This document shows, piece after piece, positions 43,232-52,172 of a stretch of DNA of 64,000 nt (positions within the stretch are counted from its first letter, which is position 1; every line of letters starts with the position of its first letter). The translations under genes and the position numbers were made by a program. The notes beneath the pieces are model-generated. The model saw nothing but the letters and a program-made list of their open reading frames with translations, searched no databases and was not told where the DNA came from. The DNA is taken from contig NC_013171.1 of NCBI RefSeq assembly GCF_000024105.1, forward strand, positions 1,236,501 to 1,300,500. The letters are read 5' to 3'. Origin of the DNA: Anaerococcus prevotii DSM 20548. GTDB lineage: Bacteria > Bacillota > Clostridia > Tissierellales > Peptoniphilaceae.

Positions 43232-44507
43232 TTATCCCTCTCTTTATTTTCTCAAGTCTTTCTATCATTTCTTTTTCATATCCAACTTTCTTCGCCTCAT
43301 AGAAGCTCTCTCCTATGAACTCATCTGGAAGATAGTCTTGCTCTACATAGCCACCGTAAGCGTGGGGATAGAGGTATTCGTCCTTTACAAGATTCGCTGA
43401 TCCCTTGTAGTGGGTATCTTTAAGCTTATTTGGTACTTCTCTATCCTTATTATTCTTAACAAAATCAATTGCCTTGTCTATGGCAAGATATGTGACCACT
43501 TGGCCAAGGATTATCCTAGCCTCTGGCATACCTACCGTATCTGTTGCCTTAAAACAATTGACCGCCATGACCAGGGCATTTGGATCAGCATTAGATATGT
43601 CTTCTGATGCAAATATAATCATCCTTCTTGCTATAAACTTTATATCTTCTCCTGATTCTAGCATCTTGGCAAGATAGAAGAGTGCTGCATCTATATCTGA
43701 CCCCCTCATAGATTTTATAAAGGCACTGGTCGTGTCGTAATGTCTATCTCCATTTTTATCGTAGACAGCGATTTTTTTCTGGGTAGAATTTTCTATAGAG
43801 CTCTTTCCTATAACTATTCTACCATCAATCTCATCTTCTGAAAATATAGCTATCTCCAAAGCATTAAGTAAGGCCCTGGAATCTCCATTGGAGTATTTGA
43901 TAAGAGTATCTCTTGCCTCATCTTCTATTATAATATCCTTAGTCTTTAGGATTTCATCTTTACTAAGGGCAAGGTCAATCAATCTTGATAGGTCTCTATC
44001 ACTTAAGCTTTTTAGCTCGAAGACATACATCCTAGATATCAAGGCCTTATTTACCTCGAAGTAAGGATTTTCTGTTGTCGCTCCTATAAGAATTAGTGTT
44101 GAATCCTCTACATAAGGCAATAGATAATCCTGCTGGCTTTTATTAAATCTGTGAATCTCGTCAATAAAAAGGATAGTTTTCTTATTCTCGAAAGATAAAT
44201 TATCCTTGGCTATCTGTACTTTTTTCTTAAGGTCAGATATTCCGCTTGCCACGGCAGATATCTCCTCGAAGGCCATATTAGTCTTTTGGGAGATAATCTT
44301 AGCAAGACTCGTTTTACCCACTCCAGGCGGCCCATAGAAAATCATCGAATATATCCTATCCGCCTTGATCATCCTATTAATAATCTTTCCATCTCCTATA
44401 AGATGGTTCTGACCTAGGTAGTCACTTAAGTCTTTGGGCCTTAACCTGTCAGCCAGAGGAGCACTTTTTTCTAATTGATTAATCCTATTAAGTTCAAATA
44501 AATCCAT
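43221..44507 (-). CDS. rarA: Replication-associated recombination protein RarA/MgsA
   Basis: A 428-residue AAA+ ATPase that acts at stalled replication forks. LADRLRPKDLSDYLGQNHL leads in, Walker A is GPPGVGKTSLAK near residue 60, Walker B is FIDEIHRFNKSQQD near 101, and sensor 1 is GATTENPYFEVN. The C-terminal tetramer domain has the MRGSDIDAALFYLAKML and PEARIILGQ blocks. Its 3' end overlaps asnS, giving an operon of unrelated housekeeping functions. Confidence 0.95.
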   Translation of the reverse strand: MDLFELNRINQLEKSAPLADRLRPKDLSDYLGQNHLIGDGKIINRMIKADRIYSMIFYGPPGVGKTSLAKIISQKTNMAFEEISAVASGISDLKKKVQIAKDNLSFENKKTILFIDEIHRFNKSQQDYLLPYVEDSTLILIGATTENPYFEVNKALISRMYVFELKSLSDRDLSRLIDLALSKDEILKTKDIIIEDEARDTLIKYSNGDSRALLNALEIAIFSEDEIDGRIVIGKSSIENSTQKKIAVYDKNGDRHYDTTSAFIKSMRGSDIDAALFYLAKMLESGEDIKFIARRMIIFASEDISNADPNALVMAVNCFKATDTVGMPEARIILGQVVTYLAIDKAIDFVKNNKDREVPNKLKDTHYKGSANLVKDEYLYPHAYGGYVEQDYLPDEFIGESFYEAKKVGYEKEMIERLEKIKRGINED

Positions 44508-44522
44508 TATCTCCTCCTAAAG

Positions 44523-44549
44523 AAAAAAAGATGCTAGGAAGAAGCATCT
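44523..44549 (-). terminator. Terminator overlapping the nrdR stop codon
   Basis: AAAGATGC-TTCTTCCTA-GCATCTTT then T's on the minus strand. The nrdR stop (44534-44536) lies in the loop, so the last codons of the gene make the left arm. Confidence 0.8.
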
Positions 44550-45001
44550 TTCTTATCTTTTAAACTTTTTATTTCTTCATAAAAGGAATCGACATCCTTA
44601 AATTCTCTATAAACCGATGCAAACCTCACGTAGGCAACTGGGTCAAGCTCCTTTAGTTCTGCCATCACCAGCTCCCCTATATAGGTTGAACTTATTTCTT
44701 TGTTTCCCGTATGATTTATCCTAGTTTCAACATTTCTAGCAACTTTTTCGATATCAGCCATTGTTACTGGTCTCTTCTGGCAGCTTTTTACAATGCCTGC
44801 TATCAATTTAGTTGGGTCATAGGCTTCTCTCGTATCGTCCTTTTTGACTACCATGATAGTAGAGTCTTCATATCTTTCGTAAGTAGAAAACCTACGATCA
44901 CAATCTTCGCACAAGCGTCTTCGTCTTATAGCCCTATCATCTTCTGTTGATCTTGAATCCAAAACCCTGGTATTGGTTGAATCGCAGTAGGGACATCTCA
45001 T
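44534..45001 (-). CDS. nrdR: Transcriptional repressor NrdR
   Basis: A 155-residue regulator of ribonucleotide reductase genes. The N-terminal zinc ribbon MRCPYCDSTNTRVLDSR and CEDCDRRFSTYERYE holds four Cys, and the ATP-cone covers about residues 46-136. NrdR binds nucleotides and blocks nrd promoters when dNTP is plentiful. No nrd gene lies in this window. It follows ftsZ by one base. Confidence 0.95.
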   Translation of the reverse strand: MRCPYCDSTNTRVLDSRSTEDDRAIRRRRLCEDCDRRFSTYERYEDSTIMVVKKDDTREAYDPTKLIAGIVKSCQKRPVTMADIEKVARNVETRINHTGNKEISSTYIGELVMAELKELDPVAYVRFASVYREFKDVDSFYEEIKSLKDKKDASS

Positions 45002-45002
45002 C

Positions 45003-46091
45003 TTATTTTAGAAAATCTGGTAAGTCGAAGTCATCAAACGGGTTTGATGATTTTTTCTTAGCGCTTGGTCTTTGAGGAGCTTTAAGCTCTTCTCTATTTC
45101 TTGAAGCTTGTTGTACGCTTCTTCTTGCTGGTGTTGGATTATCAAAACCTGTTGCGATAACAGTAATCTTGATATCATCTCCTAGAGATTCATCACTACC
45201 AACTCCGAATATGATATTAGCATCAGAGTCGATATTTTCTCTAATAAGCTCTGCTGCTTCATTTGCTTCCATTAGACCAACTTCTGCTGCAGTTACGTTA
45301 AGTAATACCGCGTTTGCTCCTTCGATGCTTGTCTCAAGTAGTGGAGAGTTAACAGCAGCCTTAGCAGCTTCAACAGCCCTATTTTCACCATTAGCTCTAC
45401 CGATACCCATGTGAGCGATTCCTTGATCAGACATGATTGACTCAACATCTGCAAAGTCAAGGTTAATTACGTTAGGTACAGCGATCAGCTCTGAAATACC
45501 ACTTACTGCATCCATAAGTACTTGGTCTGCCATCTTGAAGGCATCTACCATTGATGTTCTTTTTTCTACGATTTGTAGGAGTCTGTCATTTGGAATTGTG
45601 ATTAGTGTATCTACATTTTCCTTTAATCTTTCGATTCCACCTTCAGCTTGGTTTTGTCTTTTTCTACCTTCGAAAGTAAATGGCTTAGTTACAACACCAA
45701 CTGTCAAGATTTCCATCTCTTTAGCAACTTTCGCAACTACTGGGGCAGCACCTGTACCTGTTCCACCACCCATTCCGGCAGTAATAAAGATCATGTCTGC
45801 GCCTTTGATAGCTTCTGATATTTCGTTTTTAGACTCTTCTGCAGCCTTTTCTCCAACTTCAGGATTAGCTCCAGCTCCAAGGCCTCTTGTTAGTTTCTCA
45901 CCAATTTGAAGTCTGATGTCTGCGTTTGATTCTTGTAGTGTTTGAAGATCTGTGTTTAGTGCCAAAAATTCCACACCAGATAGTCCGCTTTCTCTCATTC
46001 GGCTGATTGCGTTGTTTCCACCGCCACCAACTCCGATGACTTTGATCTTCGCTAAAGAGCTGTTGTCCATTTCCATGTTAATGTTTGCCAT
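45003..46091 (-). CDS. ftsZ: Cell division protein FtsZ
   Basis: The tubulin homologue that forms the division ring. [11 protein letters not shown] is near residue 24, the tubulin signature [12 protein letters not shown] near 109, and FDNPTPARR leads to the variable linker. It ends in [13 protein letters not shown], whose DLPDFL is the conserved partner-binding tail. I place the start at 46091 (MANINME), after GGGGGAAA; an in-frame ATG at 46103 would add four residues. FtsA, its usual membrane anchor, is not next to it. Confidence 0.97.
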   Translation of the reverse strand: MANINMEMDNSSLAKIKVIGVGGGGNNAISRMRESGLSGVEFLALNTDLQTLQESNADIRLQIGEKLTRGLGAGANPEVGEKAAEESKNEISEAIKGADMIFITAGMGGGTGTGAAPVVAKVAKEMEILTVGVVTKPFTFEGRKRQNQAEGGIERLKENVDTLITIPNDRLLQIVEKRTSMVDAFKMADQVLMDAVSGISELIAVPNVINLDFADVESIMSDQGIAHMGIGRANGENRAVEAAKAAVNSPLLETSIEGANAVLLNVTAAEVGLMEANEAAELIRENIDSDANIIFGVGSDESLGDDIKITVIATGFDNPTPARRSVQQASRNREELKAPQRPSAKKKSSNPFDDFDLPDFLK

Positions 46092-46127
46092 ACTTTCCCC
46101 CATTTTATTCTAATAGATAATTTTATA

Positions 46128-46937
46128 TTAAGAACCTTCGTTTATTTCAACTACTGGGTTTTTTCCATTGCTTAAATCTATGGAAGAAACATCTAGGTCC
46201 TTACTTTCTACATCCTTTAGGATTGATTCTAGTAATCTAATCTTGTATGAACTTTCTTTCAAATCACCAAAATCAACTCTCATATCTTTTATTATTATAC
46301 CAATATGCCCCTTGTTTTCAAAATTTAATTGATTAATCAAATCAACAAAGGAAGAAGAATTTATTTCATTTATAAAGCTAATCATATCCTCATCATCTGT
46401 AAATTCATCTCTAATATCGCCCTTGTAGTCAGAAATCTTAATCTTTATTAGGGAGTTTTTGGTATTAGCAGCAATTTTTTCGCTATCCATCACCTTTCCT
46501 TGATTGGATATATAGGTTATTTTTTCCTTATCTTCTATGAAAAATCTCGGATAAGTCTCTTGTACTTTGATATTGATTACCTTAGGAAAAACCTTCTTTA
46601 TCTCGGCTTCTTCGATCATGTCTTTTTCCATAAGCCTTTTTTCGTTATTTTTTACATTGTAAGTCAATATATTTTTGCCTATTGGATTTTGTATGCTTGA
46701 GATAATATCGGTATCCTTAAGCCTTTCGTTTCCTGTGACATATATCTGGGAAATTTTCATATAAGGATGTCTAAAAGCATTTACTAGGAATATCAAAAGA
46801 CTTAATACGATAAGAAAGATTACAAATCTTTTAGTAAAAGTCTTTGGCTTTTCCTTCCTAACGACTCTCCTTCTTCTATTTTTATTCTTTCCTTCTTGCA
46901 TTTGGCTTTTCTTTCTAGCCTTCCTTTTATCTTTCAT
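46128..46937 (-). CDS. divIB: Cell division protein DivIB/FtsQ
   Basis: A 269-residue bitopic membrane protein of the divisome. A very basic cytoplasmic tail (1-33) precedes a transmembrane segment (about 36-55). Then comes the POTRA domain, starting MKISQIYVTGNERLKDTDI, and the extracellular beta domain. It connects FtsL to the rest of the divisome. It overlaps murG by eleven bases. Confidence 0.9.
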   Translation of the reverse strand: MKDKRKARKKSQMQEGKNKNRRRRVVRKEKPKTFTKRFVIFLIVLSLLIFLVNAFRHPYMKISQIYVTGNERLKDTDIISSIQNPIGKNILTYNVKNNEKRLMEKDMIEEAEIKKVFPKVINIKVQETYPRFFIEDKEKITYISNQGKVMDSEKIAANTKNSLIKIKISDYKGDIRDEFTDDEDMISFINEINSSSFVDLINQLNFENKGHIGIIIKDMRVDFGDLKESSYKIRLLESILKDVESKDLDVSSIDLSNGKNPVVEINEGS

Positions 46938-48018
46938 CTTTGATCAACCCTTCGATTATATGAAAAATCTTATCTCCTGCCTCATCATCAGAAAGAGCCT
47001 TGGCATTATCGCCCATTTTCTTAAGCTTATCCTTATCCCTAATTATTTCTTTTATCTTTCTATCCAAAACAGCTCCGTCCAGGTCTTTTTCTAAAATCAT
47101 TATGGATGCGCCGTTATCGACATAGGTTTGGGCATTAAACTGCTGGTGGTTTTCTGTAGTGTAGGATTTTGGAATAAGTATTGAAGCCTTTCCTACAGCA
47201 GAGATTTCAGAAAGACTCATGGCTCCAGATGAAGCTATAACAAGATCACTTACTGCATAGAAAAGATCTATATTATCTATATAGGAAAATACCTTAAGAT
47301 ATTCGCTTTTCTCTACTTCCTTCATGAAATCATCATAGTTTTTATTTCCAGTTTGGTGGAGGAGATAGTAGGAACCATCAAGATTTTTCGACAATTCCTT
47401 GACAGCCTCGTTCATATAGTAAGATCCGTTTGACCCTCCGAAAGAAAATACAACTGGCCTATCTTTCTTGATTCCTAAATCTTTAAGGTCTTTGTCGGTA
47501 AAGTCAGACTTAAAACTAGTCCTTACAGGGTTACCCGTAACTACAATCCTATCCTTGTGCTTAAAGTGTTTTTCTGCTTCCTTGTAGGATATTAGGACCT
47601 TGTCTACCTTGTTTGATAAAAACTTTGATGCCATGCCTGGGTAGGAGTTTGACTCGTGGACTAGAGAAGGAATACCTTTCTTACTTGCCTGATACAGGAT
47701 AGGAGCACAAACATATCCTCCAGTTCCTATTACAAGGTCTGGCTTATATTCCTTTATTATTTTTTTTGCCTTCTTGAATCCTTCAAAGTTGGTAAGAAGG
47801 GATTTAAAAAGCTTCTTGTTTATCCTTCTAGGAATTCCCATGCCTGGAAGGTCTATAAATTTATAGCCATATTTTTGGGCTACAGTCTCTTCTGGGCCGT
47901 TTTTTATTCCCACATAGATTATTTCCACATCAGGAATTTCTTTTTGAAGTTTTTCTCCTATGGCTATAGCCGGATAAATATGTCCGCCTGTGCCTCCGCC
48001 AGAAATTATCACTCTCAT
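46927..48018 (-). CDS. murG: UDP-GlcNAc:lipid I GlcNAc transferase
   Basis: MurG makes lipid II at the inner face of the membrane. The 363-residue GT28 enzyme begins RVIISGGGTGGHIYPAIAI, the first Gly-rich loop. VIGTGGYVCAPIL, VHESNSYPGMASK, FSFGGSNGSYYMNEAV and ASSGAMSLSEIS follow. In the C-terminal half, the Ala-Met-Ser-Leu-Ser-Glu segment is the UDP-sugar site. It stands four bases after murD. Confidence 0.96.
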   Translation of the reverse strand: MRVIISGGGTGGHIYPAIAIGEKLQKEIPDVEIIYVGIKNGPEETVAQKYGYKFIDLPGMGIPRRINKKLFKSLLTNFEGFKKAKKIIKEYKPDLVIGTGGYVCAPILYQASKKGIPSLVHESNSYPGMASKFLSNKVDKVLISYKEAEKHFKHKDRIVVTGNPVRTSFKSDFTDKDLKDLGIKKDRPVVFSFGGSNGSYYMNEAVKELSKNLDGSYYLLHQTGNKNYDDFMKEVEKSEYLKVFSYIDNIDLFYAVSDLVIASSGAMSLSEISAVGKASILIPKSYTTENHQQFNAQTYVDNGASIMILEKDLDGAVLDRKIKEIIRDKDKLKKMGDNAKALSDDEAGDKIFHIIEGLIKDER

Positions 48019-48022
48019 CTAA

Positions 48023-49342
48023 TCATCCTTTGTATTTCTCTATCATTTCTTTAAAGTCCTTGCCTCTTTCTTCAAAGTTCCTATACATACCCCAAGATGC
48101 GCTTGCAGGTGATAAGAGGAAGATATCCCCTTCTTCTAAATTATCGAAGGAAATCTTTACTGCATCTTCCATATCCTTGGCCTTCTTGTAATTTACTTTA
48201 TAGGCTTCGCAAAGACTCGCCAATTTATCTGTGGTTTGTCCAATGATAACCATAAGTTTTCCATGTTTTTTAAATTCTTTGATATAAGGACTGTAGTCGA
48301 TATTTTTATCGTAGCCTCCTGCAATTATTACAATTGGCTTATCGAAACTTTGAATGGCCTTGACTGAACTATCTACATTTGTTCCCTTGGAGTCATTGTA
48401 GACCCTGATGCCTCTTATATCTGTTACAAATTCCAGCCTATGCTCTATTGATTTAAAGCTTTTTGATCCCCTTATGATATCTTCTATAGAAACTCCATAT
48501 ATAAAGCAAGCAAGGATAGCAGCCATCAAGTTTTCGTAATTGTGTCTGCCTATTATTGAAAGATCATCTACATCCATTAATTTGATATTTTTTCCTTGAT
48601 CTTTAAAGAATATAGATGATCCTTTAAGATAGGCGCCTCGATCAACTTCCTCTTTTGAAGAGAACTCATAGACCTTTGCCCTAAAGTCAGCCTTATGATC
48701 CACTAATATAGGATCCTCGTGATTAATCACTAGAAAATCACCTGAGTCTTGCTTTCTACATATATTAAGTTTCGAATTAATATAATCATCGAAAGACCCA
48801 TGCCAATCTATATGATCTTCTGTTATATTTGTAATACAAGCTATATGTGGTTTGTAAGTAGATACATCGTGAAGTTGGAAGCTTGAAAGCTCGCAGGAGA
48901 AAATCGCACTAGGATTTTCATACATCTGCCACAAGATTCCTTCACCGATGTTTCCTACAGAAATAGCCTTCCTACCTGATTCATTAAGTATATGACTAAT
49001 CATAGATGTAGTAGAAGTCTTGCCATTGGTTCCAGTTGTAGCTATGATTTTCGCTTCAGGAAAGAGTCTAAAAGATAATTCAATATCAGATATTATCTCG
49101 TATTTTTCCCTTAGTTTCTTTACCACTTCATCCCTTGGGGGAATGCCTGGACTTTTTACTACAAATTCAAAATCATAATCACAAATTTCACTATCAGAAA
49201 TAGGGCTATATTTATAGCCCTTAAGTTCCTTAACTTCTTTTTTATTTTTATCAAAGGTATAGACATCATAGCCCATCTTATCAAGGGTCTTTGCTGCTGA
49301 TATACCTGTTAGTCCCAAACCGTAAACTAAAATTTTCTTCAT
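48023..49342 (-). CDS. murD: UDP-MurNAc-L-alanine:D-glutamate ligase
   Basis: MurD adds D-Glu to UDP-MurNAc-L-Ala. It starts MKKILVYGLGLTGISAAK, and the ATP-binding loop is IIATTGTNGKTSTTSM near residue 105. NITEDHIDWHGSFDDY and HRLEFVTDIRGIRVYNDSKGTN follow. I choose the ATG at 49342, which overlaps the mraY stop in an ATGA junction; an upstream in-frame ATG (49369) would lie inside mraY. The protein has 439 residues, the usual size. Confidence 0.95.
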   Translation of the reverse strand: MKKILVYGLGLTGISAAKTLDKMGYDVYTFDKNKKEVKELKGYKYSPISDSEICDYDFEFVVKSPGIPPRDEVVKKLREKYEIISDIELSFRLFPEAKIIATTGTNGKTSTTSMISHILNESGRKAISVGNIGEGILWQMYENPSAIFSCELSSFQLHDVSTYKPHIACITNITEDHIDWHGSFDDYINSKLNICRKQDSGDFLVINHEDPILVDHKADFRAKVYEFSSKEEVDRGAYLKGSSIFFKDQGKNIKLMDVDDLSIIGRHNYENLMAAILACFIYGVSIEDIIRGSKSFKSIEHRLEFVTDIRGIRVYNDSKGTNVDSSVKAIQSFDKPIVIIAGGYDKNIDYSPYIKEFKKHGKLMVIIGQTTDKLASLCEAYKVNYKKAKDMEDAVKISFDNLEEGDIFLLSPASASWGMYRNFEERGKDFKEMIEKYKG

Positions 49343-50292
49343 ACTAATGCCGCCAATGTTATCATACAAAATATTACAGATACTACTGCAAATGCTACTA
49401 CTATCTTTTGTTCCTTATAGCCTTTTAGTTCAAAGTGATGGTGGATTGGAGTCATTAGAAAGACTCTCTTCTTGTTTCTGTGTCTGTAGCTTGTAACTTG
49501 GATAATTACAGATAGAGTTTCCAAAACATAAATTCCACCAAAGATTATTAGATATAGAGGTATCTTTAGATTTATTGCCATGGCAACTATTGCTCCACCG
49601 ATTGCCATTGATCCCGTATCTCCCATAAATACTGCCGCAGGATTTGAATTGAATATCAAAAATCCCAAGAGGCTTCCAAGCATTATATAAGAAAATATTT
49701 CATTATCTGTTCCCTTACCAATTATGGCAAGTGTTATAAATACTGGAAGAGATACTGTGGCGAGCAAGCCGTCTAGGCCATCTGTAAGATTTGTTGCATT
49801 AGTTGTACCGACTATTATGAAAATCATAATAGGAATACCAAGTATTCCAAGCCCTATACTTGTGTTTGTAATGGGTATCAATAAAGATCCTATCGAATCT
49901 TTATCATTTATATAAGCTAGAACTGAAATTATAAGGGCTAGTCCAAATTGTAGGATGATTTTTCCTCTTGGGCTTAGTCCTTCCGATTGTTTTAGGATAA
50001 GTTTCCTAAAGTCATCTATAAATCCAATTGCTCCAAAGCCTATAGTTGATAAAATCACTATCCAAACTTCAAGCCTATCAAGCGGCAAGAATATAAGAGA
50101 TAAAATCAAGGCTCCTATAATAAATATTATTCCTCCCATAGTTGGAGTACCAGCCTTCTTGAGATGGCTCTTTGGTCCAACCTCTCTTATATTTTGTCCA
50201 ATCTTTTTTCTTTTTAGAATTGGTAAGATCACTAGGCCTAGGCCTATGCTTAACAATATACTAATAACTATCAACAAAAAATTATTCATCAT
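49339..50292 (-). CDS. mraY: Phospho-MurNAc-pentapeptide transferase
   Basis: MraY makes lipid I from UDP-MurNAc-pentapeptide and undecaprenyl phosphate. About ten membrane segments lie in 317 residues. The Asp motifs are IGFIDDFRKL near residue 88, NATNLTDGLDGL near 165 and FMGDTGSMAIGG near 220; PIHHHFELKG near 278 is the HHH loop. It overlaps ftsL by one base and murD by four. Confidence 0.96.
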   Translation of the reverse strand: MMNNFLLIVISILLSIGLGLVILPILKRKKIGQNIREVGPKSHLKKAGTPTMGGIIFIIGALILSLIFLPLDRLEVWIVILSTIGFGAIGFIDDFRKLILKQSEGLSPRGKIILQFGLALIISVLAYINDKDSIGSLLIPITNTSIGLGILGIPIMIFIIVGTTNATNLTDGLDGLLATVSLPVFITLAIIGKGTDNEIFSYIMLGSLLGFLIFNSNPAAVFMGDTGSMAIGGAIVAMAINLKIPLYLIIFGGIYVLETLSVIIQVTSYRHRNKKRVFLMTPIHHHFELKGYKEQKIVVAFAVVSVIFCMITLAALV

Positions 50293-50687
50293 TAATTCCT
50301 ATCTACATTTAATTTGACAGTATTATCATCATCCTTATAAACCATGCCCAACTCTTCTAGGGCGTATCTTTGGATTAAGTTAAGGTCAATCGCTTCTTCT
50401 AGCCTAGTATTTAACCTATCCCTCTGGAGTTCGTAGGAGACGATATCTGCCTGTAATGTATTATACTCATATCTTTTTGCATTCAAGTTATTTCTTTTTA
50501 CTAGAGCTGTTACAAGAAGACTAACTACAAAAAGGAAGGTAAATACAGATAGGCTTAGTTTCATTCTCCTATCTTTTTTCTTAAGATTTTGAATTTGTTT
50601 GATTTTCCTACTTCTCTTGTTATCTTTAACCTTAAGTCGTCTTCTTTTCTTGTTATTATTTTTATTAATAGCTATTCTTTCTTCCAT
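50292..50687 (-). CDS. ftsL: FtsL-like division protein
   Basis: A 131-residue bitopic protein with a very basic cytoplasmic tail (1-43), one transmembrane segment near 45-63 (SLSVFTFLFVVSLLVTALV) and a coiled-coil extracellular part (about 70-110) with a LNLIQRYALEELGMVYKDDD end. Sequence similarity in FtsL is low; position between rsmH and mraY and layout support the call. The usual ftsI gene after it is missing. Confidence 0.8.
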   Translation of the reverse strand: MEERIAINKNNNKKRRRLKVKDNKRSRKIKQIQNLKKKDRRMKLSLSVFTFLFVVSLLVTALVKRNNLNAKRYEYNTLQADIVSYELQRDRLNTRLEEAIDLNLIQRYALEELGMVYKDDDNTVKLNVDRN

Positions 50688-50689
50688 GT

Positions 50690-51619
50690 CTATATCCTTT
50701 GTCCAACTCTAAGCTTGGCAGGCTTTGATCGAGAATTATCCCTTAACTCAGCTTTACTTGCCGTCACTGGTTTTCTCGTTATAATCTTAATCTTGGCCCT
50801 ATGATCACATACACATACCGGAAATTCTGGCGGACAGATACAATCTCTAGCCAAATCCTTGAATTTATTCTTCACAATCCTATCTTCTAGGGAATGGAAG
50901 GTGATTATTGCAATCCTTCCGTCCTTTTTCAAGTGATCTACGACCCTCTCTATAGTGTTTTCCAAAACTTCTAGTTCTCTATTTACTTCTATTCTTAGGG
51001 CTTGAAATACTCTTTTTTCAGGATGAGCATCTTGACTTTTTATAGATTTTGCTACAATTTCTCGGAGCTTAAAAGTCGTATCGATTCTTTCTTCATCACG
51101 GAGATTAACAATATTTCTTGCTATAGCCCTTGCGAATCTCTCCTCACCATATTCGAAAAATATACGCTCTAGCTCATCCTGAGAGTATTCATTGACAATA
51201 ACTTCCGCTGTTAACTCATTATCCTGGTTCATCCTCATATCCAAAGGACCATCCTTCATATATGAAAATCCCCTGTCTGCATTGTCAATTTGATATGAAC
51301 TTACGCCAATATCCATCAAAGCCCCATCTATCAAATCAAGGCCAAGGTCTTCTAGGGCTTTCTCGAAGTTTTCGAAGTTACTATTTACGAAAGTAACATT
51401 AGAAAAATCCCTTAAGTTTTCCTTGGCTGCTTCAATGGCTTCTTTATCCTGATCGATTGCGATAAGTCTTCCCTTATCAGAAAGTCTTTCTAAGATCATC
51501 TTGGAATGACCTCCCTTTCCCAAGGTTAAGTCTAGGTAGATTCCATCTGGATTAATATTTAGATTTTCTATAGTCTCTTTTGCGAGAACTGGTATGTGTT
51601 CAAATTTCATATTATTCAT
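50690..51619 (-). CDS. rsmH: 16S rRNA (cytosine(1402)-N4)-methyltransferase
   Basis: RsmH (MraW) methylates N4 of C1402 and complements RsmI, encoded at 1474-2292, at the same base. HIPVLAKETIENLN opens it, LDLTLGKGGHSKMIL near residue 30 is the SAM loop, and GALMDIGVSSYQIDNADRGFS near 101 and ITFHSLEDRIVKNKFK near 240 are family blocks. The length of 309 residues is usual. It overlaps mraZ by eight bases. Confidence 0.97.
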   Translation of the reverse strand: MNNMKFEHIPVLAKETIENLNINPDGIYLDLTLGKGGHSKMILERLSDKGRLIAIDQDKEAIEAAKENLRDFSNVTFVNSNFENFEKALEDLGLDLIDGALMDIGVSSYQIDNADRGFSYMKDGPLDMRMNQDNELTAEVIVNEYSQDELERIFFEYGEERFARAIARNIVNLRDEERIDTTFKLREIVAKSIKSQDAHPEKRVFQALRIEVNRELEVLENTIERVVDHLKKDGRIAIITFHSLEDRIVKNKFKDLARDCICPPEFPVCVCDHRAKIKIITRKPVTASKAELRDNSRSKPAKLRVGQRI

Positions 51620-52025
51620 CCATTATATCGGATAGATTCACCTCTACTTCGTCAATATAAGCTTCCCAATTGGCCCTATCCCAAAGCTCAATTGTGCTAT
51701 TGTTTCCAATTATCATAGCTTCTTCTTTGATCTCGCTATAATCTCTCAGGTTCTTGTTAAGAAGAACTCTGCCTTGTTTGTCAAGGCTTGCCTTTACAGT
51801 GGATGAGAAAAATAGTCTCTTGATAGCACGGTTTTTCTTATTTTGCACTTCCAGACTATCAAGTTTTTCTGATTGTTTGATAAATTCTTCCTCAGTGTAG
51901 ATTACTAGGGACTTTTCTGGACCCTTGGTGATATAGAAATTCTCAGATAAATCATCTCTGAACTCACTAGGTATCATTATTCTATTTTTAGAATCTAACT
52001 TGTGAGTAAATTCACCTAAAAACAT
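51612..52025 (-). CDS. mraZ: Transcriptional regulator MraZ
   Basis: A 137-residue protein with two SpoVT/AbrB-like repeats: FTHKLDSKNRIMIPSEFRD near residue 6 and VKASLDKQGRVLLNKNLRDY near 77. MraZ forms rings and binds the promoter of its own operon. It is the first gene of the division cluster, and its target repeats lie just upstream. Confidence 0.96.
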   Translation of the reverse strand: MFLGEFTHKLDSKNRIMIPSEFRDDLSENFYITKGPEKSLVIYTEEEFIKQSEKLDSLEVQNKKNRAIKRLFFSSTVKASLDKQGRVLLNKNLRDYSEIKEEAMIIGNNSTIELWDRANWEAYIDEVEVNLSDIMDE

Positions 52026-52028
52026 TTA

Positions 52029-52055
52029 CCACCACTTTCTACCACTATATTCCAC
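52029..52055 (-). promoter_or_regulatory. MraZ-box operator
   Basis: On the minus strand GTGG occurs at 52052-52055, 52042-52045 and 52032-52035, exactly ten bases apart, with one more at 52029-52032. Direct repeats at helical spacing are the known MraZ target. They lie between the -10 box and the mraZ start codon. Confidence 0.87.
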
Positions 52056-52064
52056 TTCACTATC

Positions 52065-52093
52065 ATTTTATACTAAAAGCACTTTATTTGCAA
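52065..52093 (-). promoter_or_regulatory. Division-cluster promoter
   Basis: TTGCAA (52088-52093) and TAAAAT (52065-52070) on the minus strand, 17 bases apart, directly before the MraZ repeats. Confidence 0.7.
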
Positions 52094-52119
52094 CAAAAAA
52101 GTCGGCCCTAAGCCGACCC
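52094..52119 (-). terminator. Terminator of the lgt operon
   Basis: GGTCGGC-TTAGG-GCCGACTTTTTT on the minus strand. It separates lgt from mraZ; the -35 box of the mraZ promoter begins directly after it. Confidence 0.88.
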
Positions 52120-52172
52120 TAAAATTATTTGATTTTTATATTTTATCTATAAAGCTTAAGCTTGTAAGATCT

